In this document: positions 38,135-50,015 of the stretch, piece after piece
Numbering within the stretch: position 1 is the first letter of the stretch
Layout: every line of letters begins with the position of its first letter
Assembly: GCA_029379385.1 (NCBI GenBank)
Contig: CM055611.1
Coordinates: 10,044,001 to 10,108,000, forward strand
Length of the DNA stretch: 64,000 bases
DNA from: Quillaja saponaria
Lineage: Eukaryota; Streptophyta; Magnoliopsida; Fabales; Quillajaceae
Direction of reading: 5' to 3'
Notes under the pieces: generated by a model
The model's database searches: none
Seen by the model: only the letters and a program-made list of their open reading frames with translations
What the model was told of the DNA's origin: nothing
Translations under genes and position numbers: made by a program

Positions 38135-39362
38135 ATTCTAATGCACATATTGAATTATCTGGTGATGTTCTTGAAGTTATGCGACACTTTCAAGTGCAAT
38201 GGCATTTCTGATGATGCAATTCGTCAAAGGATTTTCCTTTTCTCACTCCTAGATAGGGCGAGAAGTTTGTTGTACTCCTTGCCATCTCACTCCATCACTA
38301 CATGGATGGACTTGGCTCAAAAGTTCTTGGCAAAATTCTTTCTATTAACTGAAATAGCTAAGTTACGGAATGAAATCACCTTATTCATACCATACAACAA
38401 CACCAAAAATCTCTCTATGAAGTGTGGGAAAGATACAAAGACTTGTTGAGGCAGTGCCTCCACTATAGCATTCAGAAGTGGCTACAAGTCAAAACCTTCT
38501 ATAATAGTTTGGTTAGCCAAACAAAAACCACCATTGATGTCACAGTTAGCGGTGCATTAATGGGAAAGTCCATTGACAAAGCATATGAGCTATTGGAAGC
38601 AATGGCCTCAAACAATTATCAATGGCCATCTGAGCAACTTGCAACTCATAAAATAGCTGGGGTACATGCTTTAAACACCCTTACTGCCTTAATGGAACAA
38701 ATGGCTGGTCTAGCTAAAAGATTTGATACTCTTAGGGTTTTGGCAATCAAGAATCAATTTATGGCTTATGAAATATGTGGAGGTAGTCATACTAGTGACC
38801 AATGCCCAAACACCGAAGTAGTGCAATATGTGGGCAACTATAATAAAAAAAACAACCCTTTCTCAACACTTATAACCCACGATGGAGAAACCATCCTAAT
38901 TTTAGTTGGAACAATTAAGAGACTTGAAATACAGTGAAGCTTAACTACCCTCCCGGTTTTCAACCACATGCAAGACTAGTGGTTGCACTGGAGAAAAAGC
39001 CATCCTTGGAGGACATGTTCTTGCCCTACATGTCGAGGACTAATTTAGTGATCCAAAGTCAAGTGGCTTCTTTAAGAACTCTTAAGACAGAAATAGGCCA
39101 GCTAGCTAATGCATTGACAAATAGGCCTCAACGTGCCTTCCTTAGTGACATAGAGCCTAATCCAAGGAAAGATAAAGAGAAATGCAAGGCAATCACCCTT
39201 AGAAGTAGAAAGACAGTTGAGGAGCTGAATAAACATGCCAAATTTGTGAACAAACCAATTGAAGTAGATACTTTAATTGAAAAAAAAAAAAAAAGGAAAA
39301 AGATTAAACCAATGAATCTACTGTGCCCACTCCTCAACTACCTTTTGCCTCAAAGATTCTAA
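38135..39362 (+). pseudogene. Athila-like gag remnant
   Basis: From about 38150 the translation gives FLKLCDTFKCNGISDDAI, then a TTWMDLAQKFLAKFF stretch, matching the gag of Athila-type plant gypsy elements. A frameshift near 38420 moves to the frame 38422-38937 (WERYKDLLRQC, then QTKTTIDVTVSGALMGKSID, then ASNNYQWPSE) and another to 38934-39362 (LNYPPGFQPHA, then LRTLKTEIGQLANAL). A Cys-rich segment with only partial zinc-knuckle spacing (CGGSHTSDQC) lies between. The N-terminus is missing because of the A4 insertion and deletion. Confidence 0.88.
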
Positions 39363-40251
39363 AAGAAGAATCTTGACAAGCAATTCCAATAATTCCTAGA
39401 AATGTTCAAAAAGCTCCACATCAACATACCATTTGTTGAAGCTTTAGAACTAATGCCGAGCTATGTCAAGTTCATGAAGGACATCTTGTCCAAGAAGAGG
39501 AGGTTAGGTGAGTAAAAAACCATTAATCTCACTGAAGAATGTAATGATATACTACAAAAGAAAGTCCCACCAAAGTTATAGGATCCAGGTAGTTTTGTTA
39601 TCTCCTATACAATTGGTACTCAAATTTTTTGGTAAGGGTTTATGTGATCTTGGAGCTCGTATTAATTTAATGCCTTTGTCTATATATCATAATTTAGGGT
39701 TGGGGGAAGTTAAGCCTACATTAGTTACATTGTAACTAGCTGATAGGTCTTTAACCTATCCAATGGGAATAGTAGAAGATGTGTTAGTTAAAGTCGATAA
39801 ATTGATTTTTCCTACTAATTTTATTGTGCTTGACATGGAAGAAGATAGGAAAATCCCTATCATTCTTGGAAGACCTTTCTTAGCTACAAGTAGAACCCTA
39901 ATTGATGTGCAAAAATGTGAGCTTACCATGAGGGTTCAAGACCAAGAGGTAATGTTTAATCTTTTTAATGTTATGAAATTTTCTTCAGACCCTGAAGAAT
40001 GTTTTTCTTTTGATGTGGTAAGTGAAATAACTCAAGAGGTATTTTTAGATAATTATCCTATTGACCTTCTTGAAGCATTTACAATTTCTAGTACTAATAG
40101 AGAAGATGACAATTTTGTTAAGTGCATAAAATTATTAGATACTTTACCTTTTATAGTGAAAACAAACCTCAAGTTTGAATCTCTTACATTCTGGCTTCCA
40201 CACCTTCGGTTGCCAAGCCCTCTATTGAAGAGCCACCTACATTGGAGCTAA
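39363..40251 (+). pseudogene. Athila-like protease remnant
   Basis: Residues CDLGARINLMPLSIYHNLGL near 39640-39710 match the Athila-type protease, whose catalytic box is DLGAS; the Ser is Arg here. A stop at about 39733 interrupts TLVTL-stop-LADRSLTYP, after which 39763-40251 continues with GIVEDVLVKVDKLIFPTNF and IPIILGRPFLAT, then the ELTMRVQDQEVMF block. The DLGA and ILGRPFL signatures are diagnostic of this lineage. Confidence 0.88.
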
Positions 40252-41085
40252 AGCCGTTGCCACCATATCTAAGATATGCTTTTATTAGTCCATCATCTAT
40301 TTTGCCTGTAATTATTTATGCTCCTTTTACTAATATGCAGAAAAAGATACTCCTTCGTATAATAAGAGAACACAATAAGGCACTAGGATGGACTATAGCT
40401 GACATCAAACGCATAAGCCTTTCATTTTGCATGCATAAAATTTTGATGAAGGACAATCATAAACTTACCATTGAACATTAAAGACAGCTCAATCCAATCA
40501 TAAAAAAGGTAGTCAAGAAGGAAGTAATAAAGTTGCTAGATGCTAGCATGCATCATATATCCCATCTCAGATAGCTCATGGGTAAGTCTAATTCAGTGCA
40601 TACTAAAGAAAGGAGGGATGACAGTTGTGGCTAACACCAAGAATGAACTCATCCCTACAAAGATCGTGATTGGATAGTGTATATGCATGAACTACTATAA
40701 GCTCAATAAGTCCACAAGGAAATACCATTTTCCTCTTCCTTTTATTGAACAAATGCTTGATCTCTTGTCAAGTAAGCAATTTTATTGTTTTTTAGATGTT
40801 ATTGGGATATAACCAAATAGTTATAGCCCCAGAGGACTAAGAAAATACCACTTTTACTTGTCCTTATGGCACCTTTACCTTTAGAAAGGTGCCTTTTGGT
40901 CTTTGTAATGCACCTACTACTTTTCAAAGATGCATGATGGCTACTTTTACTTACACGGTAGAGCATAGTCTTGTGGTTTTTATGGATGATTTTTCTATTT
41001 TTGGGGTCCCTTTTGATAGTTGTCTTCATAATTTAGTTGTATACATAATTTAAAATGTATACTTAAACGATGTGAAGGGACCAAT
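40252..41085 (+). pseudogene. Athila-like reverse transcriptase remnant
   Basis: Starting after a short open piece at 40242-40481 (REHNKALGWTIADIKRIS), the RT is broken by several stops. Recognisable parts include KEVIKLLDA near 40525, a PFGLCNAPTTFQRCM-like stretch near 40895-40935 and the catalytic FMDD in VVFMDDFSIFG at 40973-41005. The order and spacing fit Ty3/gypsy RT. Confidence 0.85.
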
Positions 41086-41720
41086 TTGGTCTTGAATTGG
41101 GAAAAGTGCCATTTTATGGTAAAAGAAGGGATTGTCTTAGGATATAAGGTGTCTAGCAAAGGCACAGAGGTGAATAAGGCTAAGATTGAAGCAATAGAGA
41201 AACTCCCACCACCTAGTTCAGTAAAAGGTATTAGAAGCTTTCTAGGGCATGCAGACTTTTATAGGTGGCTCATTAGGGACTTTTCAAAAATTTCAACACC
41301 GCTATGTAACCTTTCAAAAAAAGACACTCCCTTTGAATTTGATGAAGCATGTCTAGTTGCATTTTTAGAGTTGAAACAAAGACTAATTATTGTTCCTATA
41401 ATTGTTATTCCTAATTGGAATCTACCCTTTGAACTTATGTGTGATGCTAGTGACTATGCAGTACGTGCAATATTAAGACATCATAAGGATAAGATCTTTC
41501 ACTCTATTTATTATGCTAGTAAGACATTGGCTGGAGCTTAGCTCAATTACACCACCACTGAAAAATAATTGTTAGCAGTAGTATTTGTTTTTAATAAATT
41601 TCATTTTTATCTTATTGGAACTGAAGTTATTGTTTATACTGACCACTCTGCTATTAAGTATTTGACAAAAAGGATGCGAAACCCAGGTTGATTAGATGGA
41701 TACTCTTGTTCCAAGAGTTT
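41086..41720 (+). pseudogene. Athila-like RT connection and RNase H
   Basis: The frame 41086-41541 begins LNWEKCHFMVKEGIVLGYKV and continues with IEKLPPPSSVKGIRSFLGHA and CDASDYAVRAIL, typical of the RT thumb and start of RNase H, where D of CDASD is the first catalytic Asp. Downstream, in a different frame after a stop at 41539, YTDHSAIKYL near 41635-41665 gives a later RNase H block. Confidence 0.88.
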
Positions 41721-43150
41721 GACTTGGAGATTTGAGATCGAAAAGGAATGAAAAACCAAGTGACAGACCATCTAACAAGGTTGAAAGGTAGTGGGAAAAT
41801 TGTTGATCAAACCTTGATCAATGAGAATTTCCCGGATGAACAACTCTTTCAGGTTGATCATCCAAAGTTACCATGGTAACCTGATTTTGTTAATTATATT
41901 GTGACTAAAGTTTTTCCTCCTAATTTGGCTTTCCAACAAAGAAAATTCTTTTTACATGATGTCAAATATTATGGGATGACCCTTTCTTATTTAAACAATG
42001 TGCTGATCAGATTCTTAGATGGTATATCCCAAAGGGAAAAGTTCAAAGTATACTTCATTATTGCCATTCCTCACACTATGGTAGACATTTTGGAAAAGAG
42101 CAAACAGTAGTAAAAGTCCTCTAATCAGGTTTTTATTGGCTGTTTTTATTTAAGGATGCTAATAATTTTGTTGCTGCTTGTGATAGATGCCAAAGGATGG
42201 GTAACATCTCCCAAAGACATGAGATGCCTTTCAACAATGTCCTTGAAATGGAGATTTTTTTTGTATGAGGAGTTGATTTCATAGGTTCCTTCCTATCCTC
42301 ATACAACAATCAGTTTATCTTTGTGGCACTGACTATATTTCCAACTGGGTAGAAGTAATAGCCTTACCAACAAAGGATTCAAAGGTTGTGATGGACTTCC
42401 TTAAGACAAGAATCTTCACTCGATTAGCACCCCTTATAGCTATTATTAGTGATAGGGGTTCCCATTTTTGGAATAAGCTCTTGGAGGCCTTTTTAGCTAA
42501 GTGTGAAGTCACTCACAAAGTTTCCTTGGCTTATCATCCACAATCTAGTGGCCAAGCCAAAATTTCCAACCGAGAAATCAAAAAAATCTTGGAGAAAATA
42601 GCATGCCCTTCACGAAAAAATTGGTCCAAAAGATTGAATGATGCATTGTGGGCATATCGTACGGCTTATAAAACTCTCACAGGCATGTCTCTATATAGAC
42701 TAGTTTTTAGGAAAGCATGGCACCTCCTAATGGAGTTAGAGCACAATGTATATGGGGCCATTAAGAAGTTGAATCTTGAACTCCATGTAGCTGGTGAGAA
42801 GAGGCTACTTCAACTTAATGAGATGGATGAGTTCCGGCTTCAAGCATATGAGAATGCTAAAATTTATAAAGAACAAACAAAAAAATGGCATGACAAGAAG
42901 ATCATGGATCGCCACTTTGAGCCTAGTATGAAGGTCTTACTTTTTAATTCTCATTTGAAACTATTTTCAGGAAAGCTCAAGCAAGGTGGTCTAAACCTTT
43001 CATAGTCACTACAGTGTTTCCTTATGGAGCCATGGAAATAGCCAAAGAAAAGATGTCGGACAACAAATTCAAGGTTAATAGGGCTCAAACATTATTGGGA
43101 AGGTCTATTAATCATCAAAAGACCTCTATCATTCTAGCCAATGTCGAATA
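41721..43150 (+). pseudogene. Athila-like integrase remnant
   Basis: Pieces include the zinc-finger end (CDRCQRMGNIS-like residues near 42180-42210), a core segment 42388-43005 with IISDRGSHFWNKLLEAFL (second catalytic Asp), AYHPQSSGQAKISNREIK (Glu position E of SNREIK retained) and WAYRTAYKTLTGMS. A frameshift near 43000 leads to RWSKPFIVTTVFPYGAMEI and the stop at about 43150. The order matches gypsy integrase, but frames are discontinuous. Confidence 0.87.
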
Positions 43151-43560
43151 AGCATAACAAATTCGAGTTGATAACTATAAATCAAGCGCTACTTAGGAGA
43201 AAACCTAAGCTTTCTAAACTTTTCTTTTAGTTATTAAGTTTTTAAACATCTTGTTAGAGTAAATTAACTTAATTTCCTTGTTTTAGTTTGTAGGTACCAA
43301 ATAAACTTCAAAATTCTTCAAACAACTCATAAACAAGGTAATTAGGCGCCTCAGCGCCAAAACAGAGCTGCCAAACAGGGGTAAGTAGAGCCCCTGTGCC
43401 AACAAAGCTAGCCCCTCAATGCTCCAAGCAGTGGGCATTAGTGCCCCAGCGCCCTTGTGCCAGCCCGCTTGCCAAGCAAACAGGCCAGCTCCGTGGCACC
43501 ATTAGTAGAGGTTGTTTTAAACAACCCAGTTAATTCAAAATTATCACATTTTCAATAAAA
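43151..43560 (+). mobile_element. Athila-like 3' non-coding region
   Basis: It contains CAAGCGCTACTTAGGAG, the conserved word found after pol in Athila/Tat-type elements (AAGCGCTTNNTGGGAGGC), followed by sequence with several GCGCC/AGCGCC words. It fades near 43560, where minus-strand Sirevirus-like sequence begins; no complete 3' LTR is visible. Confidence 0.65.
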
Positions 43561-43574
43561 GATGCCAAGATACT

Positions 43575-45335
43575 TAGTTCCTAAAAATATCTAAGAATTC
43601 CCTTAACAATTGTTAAATGGGACTTTTTAAGACAACATTGATATCTAGCATACATATAAATATATTTAGTCTACTAGTAGTGAGATAAAGAATATATCCA
43701 ACCATACTTGATCTGTACTTCTAATCATCTACTGGCTTACCAATTCATATTTATCCAATTTAGTTGATGTGCTCATTGGAAATCCAATTACTTTAGCACT
43801 CTTAAGTTTAAATCTTTTGTTCAAATTATTGATAGACTTGCCAATTGATGAAAATTTTATCATTTGATTGCTTCACTTGGAATTCAAGTAATTGAGTTCC
43901 CACATCATACTAATTTCAAACTCACTCTACATGCACTTTCCAAGCTCTTGACATAGTTATTCATTAGTAGATCCAAAAGTAATGTCATCAACATAAATTT
44001 ACACGAGCAGAATATCAGACAATTTAATAAACAATGTGGTGTCAAGTTTATTGCTTTTAAAGTCATTGCAATTAAAAATTTACTTAATCTTTTTATCAAT
44101 CTCTAAGACCTTCCTTTAAACCATACAAAATCTTCTTTAAATTTGAAAACATGGTCAGCTTTATAAAAAACTTGAAAGCTAGGAGACTATTCGACATATA
44201 TTTCTTCATTTATAAAACTATTGACAAAAACAATTTTGATATCCACTTGATAAAAAATAAAGTCTTTGAAACAAGTATAAGCAAAAAATAATCTAATAGT
44301 TTATAATCTAGCAACAAGAGCAAAAGTTTCAACAAAATCAATACATTCTCTTTGATTATACAATTTGTGCTACTAACCTTGCTTTGTTTCCGACCACAAC
44401 TCCATATTCATCCATTTTATTTATGTAAACCCATTTGGTTACAATCACTGAATAGTTGTTAGGTTTGGAGACAATTTCCCACACTTAGTTTCTTTCAAAT
44501 TGAACTAATTCTTCTTGCATAGCATGAATCCATTATTTATCATCTTCAATATTCTTCAAGTTAATTGGTTCAATATGAGACATGAAGGTGTTAGATGCAC
44601 TTAAGGCTTGCAGTTTTGGTCTTGTTCTAGATCACCAATCATTTGATCAATTGGATGACTTTTGACATATTTCCAACAATGGAAGATTTTGGGTGTCACC
44701 TCTTACATCCATTTTAACTTCAAGCATCAAGTAATCTGTTGTCCTTTTCAGCTTTTGTTTATCCACTGTCTTGGTCAGTTGATGCCTGTCTACTGTCCTT
44801 TTCAGCTAAATTCCTTAAGTGGAAATCTGGTCGGCTTTTTGTAAATATCTATGCACTATCATCATCAACTAATCTCATAAATAGAGGATTATATTCATCA
44901 AAAGCAATATGAATATATTTTCAATAACCAACTTTCTTTGTTAAAAATTTTTTTAAACTTTACTAGTTTGAGAATAATCAAGAAATATTTTTTCATCAGA
45001 TTTTTTTGCTAGATTTATCTTCAAATTTATCCAATTATCTTTGTTATTATTATGAATAAGGAACTCGCAACCAAAAGCATGATGTTAGGTTTTCTTCATT
45101 TCCACAACTCATATTGGGTTTTCCCTAACATTGGTCTTACCAAAACTTTATTCATAATGTAATAGGTAGTATTGGTAGCTTCTACCCATAAATATTGTGA
45201 CGGAGAATTTTCACAAAACATGGTTCTAATCATCTCCTCTGTTAATTCATTTAATGTCTAAGCTTTTGTGCTCACAAAATAATCTTTTCTCTATTCATAA
45301 ATCAAATAGTTAAACTTATCTTTTGAATATATCAA
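43575..45335 (-). pseudogene. Sirevirus-like Copia pol remnant (integrase C-terminus and RT)
   Basis: Minus-strand reading from about 45260 gives NELTEEMIRTMFCENSPSQY, LWVEATNTTYYIMNKVLVRP and YELWK, the integrase end typical of SIRE/Maximus Copia elements. A linker follows (44600-44850), then RT: TKWVYINKMDEYGVVV and NKARLVAQ near 44450-44360, and the catalytic YVDD (plus strand 43984-43995) in YVDDITFGSTNEQLC near 43960. The best frame on the minus strand is open only in short pieces such as 44099-43905. RNase H is cut off at the left, where Athila sequence ends. Confidence 0.8.
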
Positions 45336-46189
45336 TCAATTAAACTCTATTGTAATCATTGTTAAGCTTATTATTGGGAAACTATTAGATATTCATATCT
45401 TAACTATATGTACCCAATCATGAGTATTAAACAGAGTTGTCAGAACCTTCTACCAAATTAGATAAGATCTTTGGCAACTAACTCAAGAATTGAGAAATAC
45501 AGTCAAAATCTTTATTTCTCAATATCATCCTCTAAAGACATCTCACAAGACTAAAGAGAAAAGGGATTAATGTTGAAAGATGACTATTGAAATGATGAAA
45601 CACACAGCTTCAAAAACATCTATTAGTGGACTCATCAAAAAAGTAAAGCTCAAAGGACTTACGCTGAAATGCATAGTTTTGAGAAGTCTTATTCCTTAAC
45701 TCACTAAATATAAAGTCAACATAATGGAACGTTCCCTTCCATTAATCATTATCATCCACTGAAAATGTCAAGTGATGAAATATTCATCAGTAGATCTACC
45801 TTCTGCTAAAATGCAAATGGTAGTCAAATAGCTGAAATCACTATATGTACGAACCAACTACTAAATCAAGTCAAAGCATTGAATTGATGACTTTTTATAG
45901 AACTAAAACACAATGTTTTACTATATCAGGTAAAAAGAAAGATCTAAAGGCTCAAGTGCTAAGAAGTAGTTGAATACTGAATGAATGAAGCACATCGTTT
46001 TGATAAATGGTTATCGGTTATAGTGAGTTCTAAACTTCTAAAATGAATATCCGCTTAAGAAAACTCAACAGGTGAAAATGAGTCAATGCATTATCTATTG
46101 AGATCATTCAAATGCTAACTCGTCAATTGAAGTGAAATGAACTGTTGAATTAAAGCTCTCTTATAGTTTTGATCACATTTAGCTTTATA
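45336..46189. other. Unassigned stretch upstream of the Sirevirus-like piece
   Basis: No protein similarity is visible on either strand. Its position suggests it could be 5' sequence of the minus-strand Sirevirus-like element or another fragment joined by deletion. It contains several spaced TGATGAAA/ATCATTCA words but no LTR termini I can defend. Confidence 0.35.
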
Positions 46190-48107
46190 ATTCCAAATCC
46201 AGTTTCATAAAATTTATTAAATACTAAATACATTTAGCTTTATAATGGTATATCATTTGAAATTTTTAGATTTGTATATCAATACAGTTTATTCTTTAAA
46301 ATTGTATCAAATTCTGCAAAATGTAGAATTTTGGCAGCTCTAACCTTACCTTAGTTATTTGAACATAACTTTTTTCTAGGAAAAAAGAAATCCAATTATG
46401 TTTGTTGAATTTATTAATAGAAAAGTATATCTTTCTAGATAGGTATCATGTGTATTATTTGGGTGTGTATATTAGTACAATTAATTATTTAAATTTTACT
46501 CCTTTTAGGCAATTCACAACCCCCTTAGATATATGTTTATTTTCACTTATGTACTTAATCAAATTTTATAAAACCAAGTTGAAACATTAACTTTAGTAAG
46601 TTATCTATCTTTCTTATTTATAAACAGCCTTGCTTTCCATTCAATAACCAATTAACCCCTATTTCCTCACTTTCAAGCTTTAACTTATTCAATAATTCCA
46701 ATTCTATAATTTAACATTAACATAGTCAAGTTTCATGTTTCTTAATTAATTATTTAACAATGGAAACCTATATAAGTTAATTTTCATGTATAAATATTAA
46801 CATTTAAAATTCTACTAGCTTTCTTGTTAAATACCGAAAGGTAAACTATTTTTCATGATTATGTAGGTGTATATATACACCTACATAATTAATTTCTCAT
46901 ATTCTATTTCGTTTTAAAAAAGTTTAACACTTACGTAATTAATTTTTACATCTTATATATATATGCTAATTAACTTGTATACTTAAATCACCTCTAGGTT
47001 CTCCTAACCAATTCATTAATTATCTAAAATTCCATAAACATATATAATAAAACAACAACGTAATTCCTAAAACACCACTTGATTACTCCCACTAACTTAC
47101 TTTTCATTCTAGTTAAGTCTAATTGATTTGAAATCAATTCACCTAAACTAGCATTTAATAATAATACTATAACTAACATTACTAATTTACTAATCAAAGT
47201 TTTACATTTATGCCTTTATTAACCTAACATCTTAAAACCAACTTGAATCCCTAAAACGAGTTTAAAAGAAACTTAAACTTAGGAGTAATTTAACTCCCTC
47301 ACATCTCACAGTTTACATGGCAGCAAACTTGCTGCCCTATGTCATGCTACCCATGAGATAGCATGGTTAATTTTTTTGTCACAGAACATCTTAGCATACT
47401 ATGGCAAGGGTGGCTAAAACTGCCCCCTTCCTCACGGCTGAAAACAGCCAAAACAGGGCATGGCAGCAGCTTGCGTTACAGCTGCTGCCTACCTCCCTTT
47501 TGGTTCCCCTCACACACTATCACACAAACCCACACCCACACTAAACTCTTATGGGTTTGGCTGGAATTCTTGGTTTGAAAAATAGAGCACATACTCCATA
47601 AAACAATGATATACATTGCAATAAGGGGGGAGAGAGCAAACTAGAGCAAAGAAAGGAGAAAGGAAGACAAGGTTCACCTTCACTCGTCCACCAAAAGGAA
47701 AGTCTTCATGCACGAAAAGCTAATGAATTGAACTTGAAGATGGCAGCGAGCAAGCAGAAAGAAAAGTAAAGGAACTAGGTAGAACAATCAAGAAAAAAAA
47801 AGAAGCGGTGCAAAGGTCAAAGAGGGGAAAGAAAATAAAATACATGGAGAGAAACAAAAGTTAAATAGTCAAAGTCAAAGTCTAATGTGTGGTTAAAATC
47901 TAATCTTTGTTACTTGTATATATATATTCCTATCTATTATAGTGAATTTTTTTTAATATCAACCAATGTGATGAAAATTAATTCCCTACTTACATATATA
48001 TAAATTTTTTATTTATTTTAAATTTTTATTTGCCGAAAATTTTATTCGCCTAGTTACACAAGTCACATACGAACATTCTTAAGATGTAAATTAGGCTATC
48101 GGGTTAT
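46190..48107 (-). mobile_element. Family A fragment, copy A5
   Basis: It is colinear with A1 from about 1550 and with A2 from about 15410: ATTCCAAATCCAG, TTAATAGAAAAGTATAT and the TTTTACTCCTTTTAGGCA block shared with A2. It ends CTATCGGGTTAT at 48107, so the last four bases of the terminus (AACA) are replaced. The first 1.5 kb of the family is absent. It covers the part of family A that copy A3 lacks. Confidence 0.7.
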
Positions 48108-49150
48108 GAAAATTTAATTTGAATGCAATTCAAATTTTAAAGAAATTAAGAATGAGTCCAACTCAATTATTTTATTATTAATTTTTAAGAAACAAGTCTA
48201 AATCAAATTTATTTTTTAATATATAAAAATTAATGTTTAATTTAACTTTTCATAAAATAATTTAATTTACAAAAAAGCTAATTAAATCATATTCAACCTC
48301 TTTCAAATAAACAAAGATTGAGCCTAGCTAACTCCAACTTTCCAAAAAATAAAGATTGAATCGAATTCAAATTCTCAAGAAATTCATAGAGAATCAAACT
48401 CTAATTTATCTTGAAATTTATTTAAATTAATTTTAAATTTTAAAAGAGCTAATTGAATCACATTTAATCTCTTTTGAACAAAACAAGATTAATTCAAATA
48501 CTATTAATCTTCAAACAGTTCATTTGAATTAAACTTCAAAGAAATCAATTTTAATCATATTAAAATATTTTAAAGAAATTATTATCCAAACAAAATTTTA
48601 ATTTCAAAAATTAATTATTAAAATAAAATAACTCTTATTTTATTTCAATTAGGATTCCACTAATCCTAGCATTACTAAAATAAAACAACTTTGGCTTATT
48701 TTCAGTATGACTCAACTAATTTTAATATTACTAAAATAAAAAATAAAAATAAAAACATTTATTTTACTTTGATTAGAATTCTACTAATTCAAATTATTTT
48801 AAAATAAAATAACTTTTATTTTAATTTAATTAAGATTCTAATGAACCTAATAATATTAAACAAAATAAATTTTATTTTTATTTAATATTTATTTTTAAAT
48901 AAATAGATAATAAAAATTAAATAATTACATAGTTGTCATAAACAAGCAACTACTTACGTACAAAAACTTTATTTATTATTAGTGATTTCAAATCAAATAT
49001 CAAGAATAGTAAGAACAATTCACTTTTTGTTTTACAAATTTCATAATAAAATTATTATCAATCAATAATAAAAAGAGATTCAATCCCTAATGCCATAACA
49101 ATAAATTATCGAATCTAACATAAATCATAAGGACGGCTTGGATACCACTT
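48108..49150 (-). mobile_element. AT-rich leader of a Copia-like element with short imperfect repeats
   Basis: This lies downstream, on the minus strand, of the primer site at 49132-49148. No gag frame survives. Between about 48600 and 48900 there are about five imperfect tandem units of about 60 bp built from ATTAGGATTCYACTAAT-like and ACTAAAATAAAA words. The left half repeats CAAATTCTCAAGAAATT-like words. Confidence 0.4.
49132..49148 (-). other. Primer binding site-like sequence (Met tRNA)
   Basis: Minus strand GTGGTATCCAAGCCGTC resembles the AGTGGTATCAGAGCC context that follows Copia LTRs of the Tork/Angela kind (one indel/mismatch cluster). It directly follows a LTR-like end. Confidence 0.55.
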
Positions 49151-49151
49151 T

Positions 49152-50015
49152 TAGGAATTTAACAAAGAAATTTAAATTTTTTGTTCCTTTAACCCGAAAT
49201 CACCTTATGATTATATGAAATATCCTAGTTCTTGTTTAACAATTAAACAATAAGTTAAACAACTTTGTATCTTCATGGCTTTCAATTTTTTCATCGTATT
49301 CTTGATTCGCCTTCACTTATTTGTTGACTCATCAAGAGCACAGCAACGGCACAAGTGTCCCATCTCTAAGTGTGTCCACATGAATGAATCTACCTAAAGA
49401 TCTTTATGCTAGAAGGTGAGAGGGGGATACATGAACAAATCCAACTAAGGATCTTTATGCTTGAAGGTGAGAGGGGTTACCAAGAGATTACTTGTGTGCT
49501 AGCATAAGTTACCAAATCCCTTTTCCAATTTAAGAACTATACTTGGCCTAAAATCCTTCAAAAGGTTTTAGGCTCTCAATACAATATGTACAATTATTTT
49601 CACTTATTATTGCCTAGCTTGTTAGGTCTTATTTATAAAGACTAATCACCTCCCTATGTACTCGTCAATCCTTACACATCAGGGATTTTGTTAAATTAGG
49701 ATTTAATCTTAATAAAACCTAATGCTTAATAAACTATAATAATTACATGTATGCCCTCCTTAGTTAAATATCATCCTATTGTGTGTGACCTTTGGGGCTC
49801 AAACTATTTATAGTAGTTTTACATATTTATTACCGAATCACATCCAATTAAATTAAAACTAATTTTAATTATTTAATTTTCCATTTAATTAAGATTAATA
49901 TATTAATTATCTATAAATACTTAATTAATTATCAAGTTTTCTACAAGTCAAGATTGTACCTAGCAGCACATGATGACTACCTATGATAGTATGAATATAG
50001 CCGTAAACTTTTTGA
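49152..50015 (-). mobile_element. Copia-like LTR, minus strand
   Basis: Placed by the adjacent primer site and a minus-strand TATA box (plus-strand GGTCTTATTTATAAAGAC, 49626-49643) followed by a leader with a CTCTCACCTTC word. It includes a 51 bp tandem duplication (49379-49480). The far limit near 50015 is a guess; I could not find a clear TG start. Confidence 0.45.
49379..49480. repeat. 51 bp tandem duplication
   Basis: Units 49379-49429 and 49430-49480 share CATGAA, GATCTTTATGCT and GAAGGTGAGAGGGG with about eight differences. They lie in the leader of the Copia-like LTR. Confidence 0.8.

Noticed and set aside
39128..39337. Minus-strand frame rich in Phe and Leu opposite the Athila-like gag
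   Set aside because: It is antisense to a lysine/glutamate-rich gag segment; the sense strand has the recognisable protein.
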